From Gemmatimonadota bacterium (lineage in GTDB: Bacteria > Gemmatimonadota > Gemmatimonadetes > Longimicrobiales > Gaopeijiaceae), in assembly GCA_022823365.1 (NCBI GenBank), contig JAJDXG010000034.1, positions 1-51,240 of the forward strand: 51,240 bases of DNA. Direction: 5' to 3'. Both the position numbers and the translations under genes were made by a program. The notes beneath the pieces are model-generated. The model made no database searches. It saw only the letters and a program-made list of their open reading frames with translations, and was not told where the DNA came from. Of this stretch, positions 26,504 to 35,793 are shown in pieces. Numbering within the stretch: position 1 is the stretch's first letter; the number at the start of each line of letters is the position of its first letter.

Positions 26504-27262
26504 TCAAACCTCGATCACCATACCGTCTTCCGCCGCTTCGAAGCCCTCGATGGGCAGCGCCGCCAGCACGTCATCCCCCATGTGCGTGAGCACGATGCGT
26601 TCGCAGTCGAGGTCGGCGCGGCGCCTTCGCAACGTCTCGATGTCCATGTGGACGGGGGCGGCCGGCCGCAGACTCCAAGCCTCGCAGATGAAGATATCGG
26701 CGCCGGCCGCGGCGTCGACAAGATTCTCATCCCATGAAGTGTCGCCGGAGAAGACGATGACCTTGCCCCCCACCTCGATGCGGAGCGCGTGCGGGTTGGT
26801 CGCGGGGACGTGGGTCACGGGATAGCCGGTCACGGTCAGCCCGCCGGGCCAGGCTTCGCCCAGGGTCGCAGGCCGCAGCGATGCGTATTCGCGAATGTCG
26901 AGCTGGAAGCGGTCCGGGCGCGGGGATGCGCTGGGAAAGAGGTGGTCGGCGAGTCCCGGAAGGCGCGTCGAAATGCCCTCGGGGCCGAGCACGGTGAGGG
27001 GTCGCTTCACCCCGGCGGCCGCCCGCTGGAGCGCCAGCCAGGGGATGCCGGCGTAGTGGTCGCCGTGCATGTGGGTGACGAGCACGGTGTCGATGGCGTT
27101 CGGATCCACTCCGAACTTCCTGAGCCCCACCAGGGCCGACGCGCCGCAGTCGACCAGGAAGCGATGGGTGTCCGACTCGACGCAGAGGCAGGTCTGCAGC
27201 CGTCCGCCGCTGCCGAACGCGTCGCCGGAGCCGATGAAGCGGATGCGGATGGGAGCTACCAC
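26504..27262 (-). CDS. Metallo-beta-lactamase-fold hydrolase (RNase Z-like)
   Basis: A 252-residue enzyme. The zinc motif is THMHGDH (H64, H66, D68, H69) followed by further ligands in VTHVPATNPHALR and FSGDTSWDE, and LTHMGDD near the end. The start FIGSGDAFGSGGRLQTC is close to the RNase Z/arylsulfatase AtsA-like group of the superfamily. The substrate cannot be set from sequence, and both phosphodiesters and sulfate or thioesters are possible. The GTG start overlaps the addA stop by 7 bp, so it is co-translated with the repair genes, though a role in repair is not shown. Confidence 0.82.
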   Translation of the reverse strand: MVAPIRIRFIGSGDAFGSGGRLQTCLCVESDTHRFLVDCGASALVGLRKFGVDPNAIDTVLVTHMHGDHYAGIPWLALQRAAAGVKRPLTVLGPEGISTRLPGLADHLFPSASPRPDRFQLDIREYASLRPATLGEAWPGGLTVTGYPVTHVPATNPHALRIEVGGKVIVFSGDTSWDENLVDAAAGADIFICEAWSLRPAAPVHMDIETLRRRRADLDCERIVLTHMGDDVLAALPIEGFEAAEDGMVIEV

Positions 27263-30200
27263 CGTTCCTCCTCCTCCATGGTCGTGAAAAGGAGCACTCT
27301 CTCCTTGACGGGCTCACCGGTGACCTGCTCCCAGCACTCCGCGTACAGGTCCACCTGGCGGCGATACGCGCGCTGGCGGCGGGGGAAGTCGGGGTCGTCG
27401 CCCACGTCGGTCTTGTAGTCCACGATCACCCAGCCGTCGGCCTCGCGGAAAGCCAGGTCGATCACGCCTTCCACAAGGCGGGGGATGCCGCCGTTCTCCG
27501 CCGGCCGGTCGACTGCGAAGGGCACTTCGGGGTGGCGCAGGTCGGCGCGCTCGGCACGGCGCCAGAGCCCGGATGCGCGCACACGCCCAACCAGCGACAT
27601 GAGCTCATCAAGCTCGGCGGGCGCACCGCGCTCGTCCAGCGGACGCTCGTGCTCCACCAGGAGCGCCCGTGCCACGAACTCGAGCGCGTCGCCTTCGACT
27701 CCCTGGGCCGCGGCCGCCAGGGTACCGTGCACGGCGCTGCCCCACGCGTAGCCGCGGAGGGTCGTGCGATCCGGCACGCGCGGAGTCGCCGGATCATCGG
27801 ACTGCGCCGGCTCCGTCCCGTGATCCTCGCCCTGCACCCCGGCTGGGTCCTGCACCGCGGCTGCGTCCTGCGCCGCGGCTGCGTCCTGCGCCGGGGCTGG
27901 TTCCTGCACAGCTACTTCCCCCGCTTCCGCTGCATCGCCCTTCGCCAGCGCGGTGATGGACGCGAACTCGTACGACGGCCGGGCCCCCTCGGCCATCCCG
28001 CCCTCGGCCGCCGCCGTCTCCGCCAGCAGATCCTCGGCGCTTCGGGCCATGCGCTCCCGCGACTGCGGCACGTCCGCCGCCAGTTGCAGCGCCTTGGCGT
28101 GCCGGTCCAGCCACCCGTCGAAGATGCTCCAGCACGACTTCCCGTGCTTGCGCGCAACGACCAGTTCTTCGCGCGCGCGCGTGCACGCCACGTATAGGAT
28201 GCGCTGTTCCTCGGCCTCCAGGAACCGCACCTCCTCCTGCGCGAGCGCGGCCCATTCGAGCGGCTGCGCGAGCATCCATGAACTGAAAGGGCCCGCGGGC
28301 GCGGTGACGGCCGCAAACGCTTCCGCCCCGCCTCTCGCGCCGCGGCGGGTGTGGGCATCCAGACGGCGCGTGTGGGAGACGGTCTGCGCGGGATTGGCGA
28401 GTACGACGACGGTGGCCTGGAGGCCCTTGGCCTTGTGCAGGTTCATGATCCGCACGGCGTCGCCGTGGCCCGGATCGAAGGGCGCTTCCGCGTCCTCCCA
28501 CTCCAGCGCCGCCTGCAGCGCCTCGACCGCTCCCGCGAGCGACGCGTTGCCCCGCAGGGCCTCCGCCCGCACCGAGTCCAGCGCGTAGGCCATGATCCCG
28601 GCGCGCAGCGTGCCGAGGGTGCTGCTCGCGACGAAGGGCATCAGCCCCAGCCGGTCCACCAGGCGACCGATGACGATGTCGGCAGGCTCGCGGCGGCTCT
28701 CCTTCCACCATTCGTGCAGCACGGCGAGCGCCTCGGCCACCTTCGAGTCGGGCATGTCGCCTGCGGAGCCATCCCCATCTCGACCCCGGTCCCGCGGTCT
28801 GGAGGTGAAATCGAATCTGCCTCCGGCCAGGGCATGCTGCGCGAGCTGCTCGTGGTCGAGGCCGAAGAAGAGCCCGGTGAGAACCGCCACGACGTTCACC
28901 GGGTTGCCCGGGTCGATGAGGGTCTCGAGCAGGAGGACGAGTTCGCGCAACTCCTCCTCGGGCCCGGCCTGGGCCCCCGAGACCTCGATGGTCACGTTGC
29001 GTTCCTCGAGCGCGCGGGCGTAGAGGTCCAGGTGGGCCTTCTTCCGGGTGAGCACCAGGAAGTCGCCTGCCGTGCGCTCGCCGCTGTCGAGCCGGGCCCG
29101 GATCCAGCTCGCGAGCATCGCCGCCTCGAGGCGCGCCGCGTCCGCATTGCGCCGGGCCTTGGGCACGTAGTAGTGGAAGACCCCCTCCGGCCCGTTGGGC
29201 GCTCTCGGATAGGGTACCATGGGCGCGGAGCACGCCTGGCGGTCGGTTTCCTCCCGGGGGAAGCAGGCGGGATCGTCGAAGACGTCGTTGACCAGGTCGG
29301 CGACGGTCTGGCGCGAGCGGAAGTTGGTGATGAGCCGGAGAACCGCGCCAAACTCCCGGAAGCGCGCGCGCACCTGGTTGTAGACGGCGATGTCGGCGCG
29401 CCTGAAGCGATAGATGCTCTGCTTCGGGTCCCCGACCACGAAGAGCGCGCCGGGGCGCGGAACCACGGTGTGCCAGTCTGCCGGCCGGGGTCCGGCATCC
29501 CCCGCCTGCGGCTCGGGCTCGGATGCGAGCAGGAAGAGCAGTTCCGCCTGGATGGGGTCGGTGTCCTGAAACTCGTCGATGAGGACGTAGCGGTACCGTT
29601 CCCCCAGATGCCGGCGCACCTCCGGATGCTCGCGAAGCAGTTGCGCCGTCAGCATCAGGAGGTCGTGGAAGCTGAGCAGCCCGATGCGCAGACGCTCCTC
29701 TGCGAACTCGAGAGCCGCCCGCCGCACCAGCCTGATCGCCATCGAATAGCGATGCGCCAGCCAGCGGTCGAGATGCCTGCGGATCGGGCCGTCTTCGCTT
29801 CCCAGGGCAGCGAGGTCATCCCTCAGCCGCTTGACCTCGGCCGAGCCTGCCGGGGTCGGCTGTGGCCAGCGGTTGAGCGTGAAGCCCTTTCCCGAGGACA
29901 TCTTCTCGGCGGCATCGAAGAGCGCCGCGAGGTCGTCCCATCCGCGGAAACGGCGCGTGTAGCGGAGAGAACGCACCATCTGCTGGGTCGGATCCCATCC
30001 GCGTTCGGGCTCATCATCGGGGATGAGACCCAGGGCCCGGTCGAGCAGTTTCTCCAACACGCGGCGCACCCCGCGCGCCTCCTCGGGGCCCGGCGCGGCA
30101 ACGGGGTCGGCAGGATACTCGACGTCGAGGTTCTCGACCATCTGGTCGAACGCCTTGCGCAGCTGGTCCACCCGGAGCCCCGCGCCCGCCAGCTCCTCGA

Positions 30201-30720
30201 CCAGGGGATCAGAGTCGGAGATGATGCGCTCGACGAAGCTCGTCCAGAAGCGTTCCTGCAGGAGCTGGGTTTCGGCCTCCTGCGCCTCCTGAAACTCCGG
30301 GTCGAGGCCGGCTTCGATGGGGCGCTCGCGGAGCAGGCGCGCACAGAAGGCGTGAATGGTGCCGAGAAAGGCGCGGTCGATGCCGTCGATTGCGTCACGG
30401 ATCCGGGCCGCCCGCTCGCCGTGGGCCGGATCGGGGCGGGCCTCGCGGTAGCGCCGCTCGAGCGCCACCTGGAATCGTTCACGCAGCTCCGCCGCCGCCT
30501 TGCGCGTGAAGGTGACGGCCGCGATCCGGGCCACTTCCGCCTCACCGCTCTCGACCAGCGCCACCATCCGGTCGACGAGGAGCGTGGTCTTGCCGGAGCC
30601 GGCGCCGGCTTCGACCAGGAAGCTGGTGCGGAGCTCGGTGCGAACGCGCTTTCGCTCGTCTTCGTCGACCGGCGCAGGTCGCTGGCCCGGGTCCGCGCGG
30701 AGGGCTTTGGGCGTGCTCAC
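27256..30720 (-). CDS. addA: AddA/RecB-like helicase-nuclease
   Basis: A 1154-residue UvrD-family helicase with a C-terminal RecB-type nuclease. Walker A is AGAGSGKT (38-45), the Walker B region is LIDEFQDTDPIQ, and later helicase motifs include FRFRRADIAVYN and the VMNLHKAKGLQA-like segment RIMNLHKAKGLQ. The nuclease has GVIDLAFRE and IVDYKTD near residues 1085-1105, with the metal-binding Asp and the catalytic Asp-x-Lys. With AddB it would process double-strand DNA ends and load RecA. The GTG start overlaps the addB stop (GTGA, 30717-30720). Low-complexity QDAAAVQD-type repeats lie near residue 970. Confidence 0.88.
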   Translation of the reverse strand: MSTPKALRADPGQRPAPVDEDERKRVRTELRTSFLVEAGAGSGKTTLLVDRMVALVESGEAEVARIAAVTFTRKAAAELRERFQVALERRYREARPDPAHGERAARIRDAIDGIDRAFLGTIHAFCARLLRERPIEAGLDPEFQEAQEAETQLLQERFWTSFVERIISDSDPLVEELAGAGLRVDQLRKAFDQMVENLDVEYPADPVAAPGPEEARGVRRVLEKLLDRALGLIPDDEPERGWDPTQQMVRSLRYTRRFRGWDDLAALFDAAEKMSSGKGFTLNRWPQPTPAGSAEVKRLRDDLAALGSEDGPIRRHLDRWLAHRYSMAIRLVRRAALEFAEERLRIGLLSFHDLLMLTAQLLREHPEVRRHLGERYRYVLIDEFQDTDPIQAELLFLLASEPEPQAGDAGPRPADWHTVVPRPGALFVVGDPKQSIYRFRRADIAVYNQVRARFREFGAVLRLITNFRSRQTVADLVNDVFDDPACFPREETDRQACSAPMVPYPRAPNGPEGVFHYYVPKARRNADAARLEAAMLASWIRARLDSGERTAGDFLVLTRKKAHLDLYARALEERNVTIEVSGAQAGPEEELRELVLLLETLIDPGNPVNVVAVLTGLFFGLDHEQLAQHALAGGRFDFTSRPRDRGRDGDGSAGDMPDSKVAEALAVLHEWWKESRREPADIVIGRLVDRLGLMPFVASSTLGTLRAGIMAYALDSVRAEALRGNASLAGAVEALQAALEWEDAEAPFDPGHGDAVRIMNLHKAKGLQATVVVLANPAQTVSHTRRLDAHTRRGARGGAEAFAAVTAPAGPFSSWMLAQPLEWAALAQEEVRFLEAEEQRILYVACTRAREELVVARKHGKSCWSIFDGWLDRHAKALQLAADVPQSRERMARSAEDLLAETAAAEGGMAEGARPSYEFASITALAKGDAAEAGEVAVQEPAPAQDAAAAQDAAAVQDPAGVQGEDHGTEPAQSDDPATPRVPDRTTLRGYAWGSAVHGTLAAAAQGVEGDALEFVARALLVEHERPLDERGAPAELDELMSLVGRVRASGLWRRAERADLRHPEVPFAVDRPAENGGIPRLVEGVIDLAFREADGWVIVDYKTDVGDDPDFPRRQRAYRRQVDLYAECWEQVTGEPVKERVLLFTTMEEEERW

Positions 30721-33700
30721 GATGACGCGTTTCCGGGCTTGGCCCGGGCCTCGAGCGCGTGCAGGAACCCGGCCCCCTCGTGGTCCCAGTTGCGGATCGC
30801 GCGCAGTCCTGCCAGCTCGGGGGCGTCGCCGATGCGCTCCTTCGCCCAATCCGCCAGCGGGGAGGTGGCGCCGAAGTCGGTTTCGCGCACCCGGCAGATC
30901 GCCTGATAGTTGCAGAAGCGGCAGTCGCCGGCGTCGTCGGTGGGGAGGAAATGGCCCCCGGCGATCAGGTCGAGGAGGCGGGCGACGAGTTCGGGCCCGG
31001 CGATCAGGTCGTCGGCGGAGTAGGCGCGGGTCTGGTTCTCGCCCTTGCGGGTGGGGAAGTGGTATTCCATGGCCAGGGTCCGTGCGCCCTGCAGCTGGCT
31101 CGCGACCGCCGAGTAGATGACATGCTGCAGCCGCCTCCCGCCGTCCCAGATGCCCCTCTTGCTGGCGAAACTGAAGGTGCCGCCGGTCTTGTAGTCCACC
31201 ACCCGCAACCCGCGCGCCAGCCTGTCGATGCGGTCGATGGCGCCGCGCACCATCACGTCGCCCGAGGGCGTCGGGAAGGGAAGCGGGTCCTCGCCCCTGA
31301 GCCCGAAGGCGCGCTCGGTGGCGATCCAGGCGGGCGGACTCTGCCGGATCATGTCGACGAACGATTCCGCGTCGCCCGCCAGTGCCTCCAGTTCGCGCGC
31401 GCGCACGGCATCGCTTGGAGCCGGCACCTCGCGTACGGCGAGGCTCACTTCCTGGTCCAGGATCACCGCTACCAGGTTCTCGAACGCCGGTTCGTGGTAG
31501 CCGATGTCCTCGCTGCGGGCCTCGGTCAGCGCCCGCTCGTACACGCGGTGCAGGATGCTCCCGCGCCCGAGGGCGTCGAGCCAGCCCTCGGGGTCGTAGG
31601 CGGGATCGTCCGGAGGCCAGACCCCCGCCACGTAGCCGTAAAAGTAGCGCTTCGCGCAGGCGCCCAGCGCGGCCAGCGCGCTGGCGGATACCGCGAGTTC
31701 GGGATTCCTGCGCGGGTCGAGTTCCGGGCGCGGGGTCGTCTGGCCGTGGAAGGCGGTCACCACGTCGCCGGCCAGGGCGTCGCGCGCCCGCAACCCGGCA
31801 CCGATGAGAGGGAAGGCCTTCCGAACCATCTCCTCGCCGTCCAGAAGGCGGCCGTTCCTTTCGAGCGACCCCAGCCAGACATCGGTGGCGTCGAGGCGCA
31901 CCGGGCGCCGGGGGACGAGACCGGCGCGCTCGCGCACGTGCGCTTCCAGGTCCTCGAAGGTGGCCGCGGGATCGTTTCGCATGAGCCGGAAGGCCTGCAG
32001 GAGCTCCGCGGAGGGCGAAACCGCGCGCGCCTCCGCCGGATCCCAGGCGGCGTAGCTCAGGCAGACGGAACCACGCAGGCGGGCGAGAAGCGCCGCCAGC
32101 CGGAAGCGCCGCTCCCGGACGCGGTCGGTGGAGAGCGGCAGGTCGGAGGCGGCCAGTTGCACGCGGTCACGGTCGAGCAGATAGGGATCCTGGGGGGCCG
32201 AGCCGCCCAGGCGGTGGGCGTCGAGGCCCACCACGAAGGTGGCGCGCCGACCCGTCCGGCCACCGTTGCCGATGTCGGTCAGGTAGAGCGCCCCACCCGC
32301 CGAACTCCACGGCGCGCTCCCTTCCGCGCGTGGGGCGGGGACCGGAAACGCGATGTGACGGCGCACAATGGCGGCGGCGGCCCGGTAGTCGGTCTTGCGG
32401 ACCAGGGCCGTCTCGATGCGCTCGAGGGTATGGGTCATGCGCTCGAGCGCGGTGTCGTCGACGGAGGTCCCCGGGGATGTGCGGGCCAGGAAGAGCCGGA
32501 GTCCGCGGGCCACCTGCGACGGCGACACCGGGGCGCCTCCCGCCCCGGAGTCCATGGAGACCGGGGGCGTGCCGGCAAGCGCGGGAGCCAGCAGGCCGCG
32601 CAATCCCCGGAGCTCGTGGCGAGTGCGCTGCTTGCGGCGCTCCAGTTGCTCGTGCGATTCGTACTTCCCGGCGCGGTAGTCGTCGACCTCCGCCAGCGCC
32701 CGCTCGATGGCCGGCAGGTAGCGGTCGCGTCCCCACCCGATGCGCAGCGAGCGCAGCCGGCGGGCCAGGGTGGCCCCGCGGATCCATTCGTTTGGCCGGG
32801 GGGCGGTGAGGTCGCTCGCGTATAGCAAGGTGCGCACCACCCCGGCATCGAAGCCCCCTTCGATCCAGCGGAAGTACGCCGCCGCGACCCGGCCGGGCCG
32901 GGTCCGCTCCACCGGCAGTCCCGCGGCGAAAGTCACCGGCACGCCCATCCGCTCCGCGAGCGCGTGCAGCGCCGAGCCGTACACGCCCGGATCCGTGGCC
33001 ACGATCTCGAGCTCGTCCCACCCCAGACCGCGCTCGCGTGCCCGCCGCATGACCTCGCGCAGCTCGGCCTCGACGCTGTTGGCCACGAAGATGTCCAGGG
33101 TGTTGCCCGGGTTCGGCGAGTCGGGGGGCGCATCCCCTTCCATGGTGGCCGGGGCTCCCTCCACGTCATGCAGGTGGGACAGGCGCCCGGCTCCCTCCCG
33201 GGCAGCGCGCCACACCAGGGAACCGGGGACCGCGAGCCCCCGCACCGGATCCGCCTCCAGCACCTCCGCGCCCCGCCGCTGGAGCGCGGCCAGGAATCGG
33301 CCGGCCAGCCCGCGGCGTTCGATTCCGGGCGCCAGGTAGACGCGCTGGCCCGCGAGCGCGCCCGCCCGGCCAGCTTCAGCGCCAGTCCGGTCGGCCTCCT
33401 CGCCCGACCGCAGCACCCAGGCCGCCGCCCTGAAGACGCCTGCCGTGTCCGTGAGGCTCCGTCGCCGCAGCCGCCCCTCGTAGCCGGCCAGGACGCGGGA
33501 GAGGATGCGTGCCTTGGCGGGATCGGCCAGCGGCGCGCCGGCGAGCTTCCCGGCCCGCACTCCGGCCAGCCTCAGGGTCGTCACCGCGCGCGCGAGTGCC
33601 CGCCGCATCCCCGCCCCCCGGGCCAGCCGGGCGTGTGCGTCCTCCTCGCCCCCGAGCAGCACCTCGTCGATGGCCTCGTCGAGCAGCCCCTCCTCGTCGA

Positions 33701-34112
33701 AGGCGTCCGTGAGCCGGATGGCGCGCGCGGCCAGCGCGGGTCCGGCCACGGTGATCGCGAGCATGCGGGTGGTGGTGGCCTCGAACCCCACCCACGAGCC
33801 GGCGCGGAGCGCGAGCTGGCGCAGGAGTTCGCGGCCCTCGCCGCCGGTCCGGCACACGATCACCTTGCGGTCGAGGGGGTGCCGGGCGGAGATGCGGGCG
33901 AGCGAGCGCACCAGGGCGGAGGCGCCGGTGACGCCGGTCCGGCCGGCGGGAGAGCGATCGGCCTCGTCAAGGCTCGGAGCATCTGCGCGCTGGCGGGGCG
34001 GGGTTGGCGGCCGGTCGCGGGTCGAGGTGTCCGCCCGGTCGACGGCCGGCGCCGGAGGCAGCTCCCCTTCCAGATCGAACGAGAACTGTCCTTCCTTCCC
34101 GTCTGTGGTCAT
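30717..34112 (-). CDS. addB: AddB-like helicase/nuclease subunit with iron-sulfur staple
   Basis: A 1131-residue partner of AddA. The N-terminal helicase-like half is diverged and lacks a clear Walker A. The C-terminal nuclease has VMVRGAIDRIDRL and RVVDYKTGG. The iron-sulfur staple typical of AddB is present, with the first cysteine in ALGACAKRYFYG and three more in CRFCNYQAIC. It should form the second nuclease and the recombination-hotspot scanning scaffold. The first 60 residues are Pro/Ala/Arg-rich. The gene starts 26 bp after the sterol-desaturase-like gene, with no clear Shine-Dalgarno. Simple order addB-addA is usual. Confidence 0.86.
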   Translation of the reverse strand: MTTDGKEGQFSFDLEGELPPAPAVDRADTSTRDRPPTPPRQRADAPSLDEADRSPAGRTGVTGASALVRSLARISARHPLDRKVIVCRTGGEGRELLRQLALRAGSWVGFEATTTRMLAITVAGPALAARAIRLTDAFDEEGLLDEAIDEVLLGGEEDAHARLARGAGMRRALARAVTTLRLAGVRAGKLAGAPLADPAKARILSRVLAGYEGRLRRRSLTDTAGVFRAAAWVLRSGEEADRTGAEAGRAGALAGQRVYLAPGIERRGLAGRFLAALQRRGAEVLEADPVRGLAVPGSLVWRAAREGAGRLSHLHDVEGAPATMEGDAPPDSPNPGNTLDIFVANSVEAELREVMRRARERGLGWDELEIVATDPGVYGSALHALAERMGVPVTFAAGLPVERTRPGRVAAAYFRWIEGGFDAGVVRTLLYASDLTAPRPNEWIRGATLARRLRSLRIGWGRDRYLPAIERALAEVDDYRAGKYESHEQLERRKQRTRHELRGLRGLLAPALAGTPPVSMDSGAGGAPVSPSQVARGLRLFLARTSPGTSVDDTALERMTHTLERIETALVRKTDYRAAAAIVRRHIAFPVPAPRAEGSAPWSSAGGALYLTDIGNGGRTGRRATFVVGLDAHRLGGSAPQDPYLLDRDRVQLAASDLPLSTDRVRERRFRLAALLARLRGSVCLSYAAWDPAEARAVSPSAELLQAFRLMRNDPAATFEDLEAHVRERAGLVPRRPVRLDATDVWLGSLERNGRLLDGEEMVRKAFPLIGAGLRARDALAGDVVTAFHGQTTPRPELDPRRNPELAVSASALAALGACAKRYFYGYVAGVWPPDDPAYDPEGWLDALGRGSILHRVYERALTEARSEDIGYHEPAFENLVAVILDQEVSLAVREVPAPSDAVRARELEALAGDAESFVDMIRQSPPAWIATERAFGLRGEDPLPFPTPSGDVMVRGAIDRIDRLARGLRVVDYKTGGTFSFASKRGIWDGGRRLQHVIYSAVASQLQGARTLAMEYHFPTRKGENQTRAYSADDLIAGPELVARLLDLIAGGHFLPTDDAGDCRFCNYQAICRVRETDFGATSPLADWAKERIGDAPELAGLRAIRNWDHEGAGFLHALEARAKPGNASS

Positions 34113-34138
34113 CGGCGGGCGCTACCGTCCGCCGCGCA

Positions 34139-34945
34139 TCAGCGACGCCACTTCACGAACGGATACACCAGCCGCGCCGCCAGCGAGCGCGGATACGTCT
34201 CCTCCATCCCCTCGAAGCCGAGCCGCTCGGGCTGCTCCTGGTCGGCCGGCCAGTAGGCGGTGCGGAAGAGCCAGTCCCACACGCTCAGCACGATGCCGAA
34301 GTTCTGACCGCCCCTTCCGTGCTGCACCACGTCGTGATGCCACACGTGCATCTTCGCCGAGTTGAACAGATACCGGAGCGGTCCCCAGTCGATGCGCAGG
34401 TTGGAGTGGTTGAGGTCCTGCATCAGCGTGCTCACGATGGCCATTAGCAGGATCACGGTCCCATCCACGCCCAGCACCACCAGCGGCAGGTACGAAAGCG
34501 TCTTGTAGACCACCACCTCGCCCCAGTGGAAGCGGAAGTTCCCGATCCAGTCGAGCTCCTCGATGCTGTGATGCAGCTTGTGGAACTCCCACAGCCACGG
34601 GGTCAGGTGCAGCAGCCGATGGATGTTCCACTCCACGAAATCCTTCACCACGAAGAACACCACGAACTGGAGCCAGAGCGGCTGCGACGTGACCAGCGCC
34701 AGCGACTCGGGCACCGGCAGGCCCATCTCGAACAGCATGCCGTTGAAGGCCTGCACCAGCCGGCCCGTCACCATCGCCAGCAGCACCCCGAGGTAGTGCC
34801 CGTTGAACACCAGCCAGAACAGGTCCTGCCAGATGCCGCGCCGCAGCGCGCGCTGCTCCCTGCGCCAGGGCCAGAGCCGCTCGAGCAGGAAGCAGAAGAG
34901 CGAGACGGCGATCAGCCAGAAGTAGTACTGAAGGTAGACGGGCAT
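34139..34945 (-). CDS. Fatty acid hydroxylase / sterol desaturase family membrane enzyme
   Basis: A 268-residue integral membrane di-iron enzyme. Histidine boxes are H109-x3-H113 (NIHRLLH), H122-x2-HH126 (EFHKLHH) and H200-x2-HH204 (KMHVWHH), with a further NHSNLR. Four or more membrane helices surround them. The family introduces hydroxyls or double bonds into lipids, including sterols, fatty acids and carotenoids, and the substrate is not known here. It lies between the glycosylase and addB on the same strand. It is probably part of the same transcript, but its function looks unrelated to repair. Confidence 0.85.
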   Translation of the reverse strand: MPVYLQYYFWLIAVSLFCFLLERLWPWRREQRALRRGIWQDLFWLVFNGHYLGVLLAMVTGRLVQAFNGMLFEMGLPVPESLALVTSQPLWLQFVVFFVVKDFVEWNIHRLLHLTPWLWEFHKLHHSIEELDWIGNFRFHWGEVVVYKTLSYLPLVVLGVDGTVILLMAIVSTLMQDLNHSNLRIDWGPLRYLFNSAKMHVWHHDVVQHGRGGQNFGIVLSVWDWLFRTAYWPADQEQPERLGFEGMEETYPRSLAARLVYPFVKWRR

Positions 34946-35024
34946 GGCGTTCCGTTCTCAGCGGATGATGGGGATGTGCGACACATATTCCGACGAAACC
35001 CGGGGGCGCGGCAACCGGCCTCCC

Positions 35025-35651
35025 TCAGGGCGCCGGCGCGTCGGTCAGGCGCCAGAGCACCCAGCTCGCCACCGACCGGAGCGGCTTCCACACCTCCGAG
35101 CGCTCTAGGACGGCCTTCGGCGCGGGCCGTTCGTCGAGTCCGTCCAGCCGGCGCAGGCCCTCCCGCACCCCGAGGTCGGTCGCCGGCATCACGTCCAGCC
35201 GTCCCAGCTTGAAGAGGAGGAACATCTGCGCGGTCCAGACACCGATGCCGCGCACCTCGGTCAGCCGCTCGACGATCTCCTCGTCCGAAAGGCGCCAGGC
35301 GCCGCGCAGGCGGAGCGACCGGGACTCCACCCGGCGCGCCAGGTCGGTGAGCGCGAGCATCTTGTTGCGGGACAGCCCCGCGCCCCTCAGCTCCTCCTCC
35401 GGGAGGGCCAGCAACTCCGCGGGGGTGGGAAAGTTGGGTCCGGGCGTGAGGGCGCGCACGCGTCCGTAGATGGTCTTGGCGGCGGCTCCGGCGAGCTGCT
35501 GGTAGATGATCGACCGGCACAGGTAGTGAAAGCCGGAGAAGCGGCGCGCGGTCCTGGAGAAGTCCGGAAACTCGGGCACCCGCGCCATGGCGGCCCCCAG
35601 GCGGGGATCAGCCTCGGCAAGGCGGGCCAACTGCTCTGGAGTGGGTTGCAT
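35025..35651 (-). CDS. DNA-3-methyladenine glycosylase II (AlkA-like, HhH-GPD)
   Basis: A 208-residue DNA repair glycosylase that would excise alkylated bases. The helix-hairpin-helix is TEVRGIGVWTAQM (131-143) and the catalytic Asp is D159 in PATDLGV. There is no catalytic Lys, so it is monofunctional. The AlkA N-terminal domain is missing, which puts it with short family members. The start is the ATG at 35651, where homology begins. A longer in-frame opening upstream is antisense to the VWA gene and is discounted. It heads the minus-strand block that leads to addBA. Confidence 0.87.
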   Translation of the reverse strand: MQPTPEQLARLAEADPRLGAAMARVPEFPDFSRTARRFSGFHYLCRSIIYQQLAGAAAKTIYGRVRALTPGPNFPTPAELLALPEEELRGAGLSRNKMLALTDLARRVESRSLRLRGAWRLSDEEIVERLTEVRGIGVWTAQMFLLFKLGRLDVMPATDLGVREGLRRLDGLDERPAPKAVLERSEVWKPLRSVASWVLWRLTDAPAP

Positions 35652-35793
35652 GGGTGGCGTTTGGCGAGAAGGGAGCGGTCTGGCGTGCTCCAAGGTAACG
35701 CCGCCGCGGCGGGACGCCCGGCGACGGACCACTATCGGCCAGTCCAGAGTAGGAAACGAACCCGCAGCCAGCCGTTCCGGACTCGGAGATGCC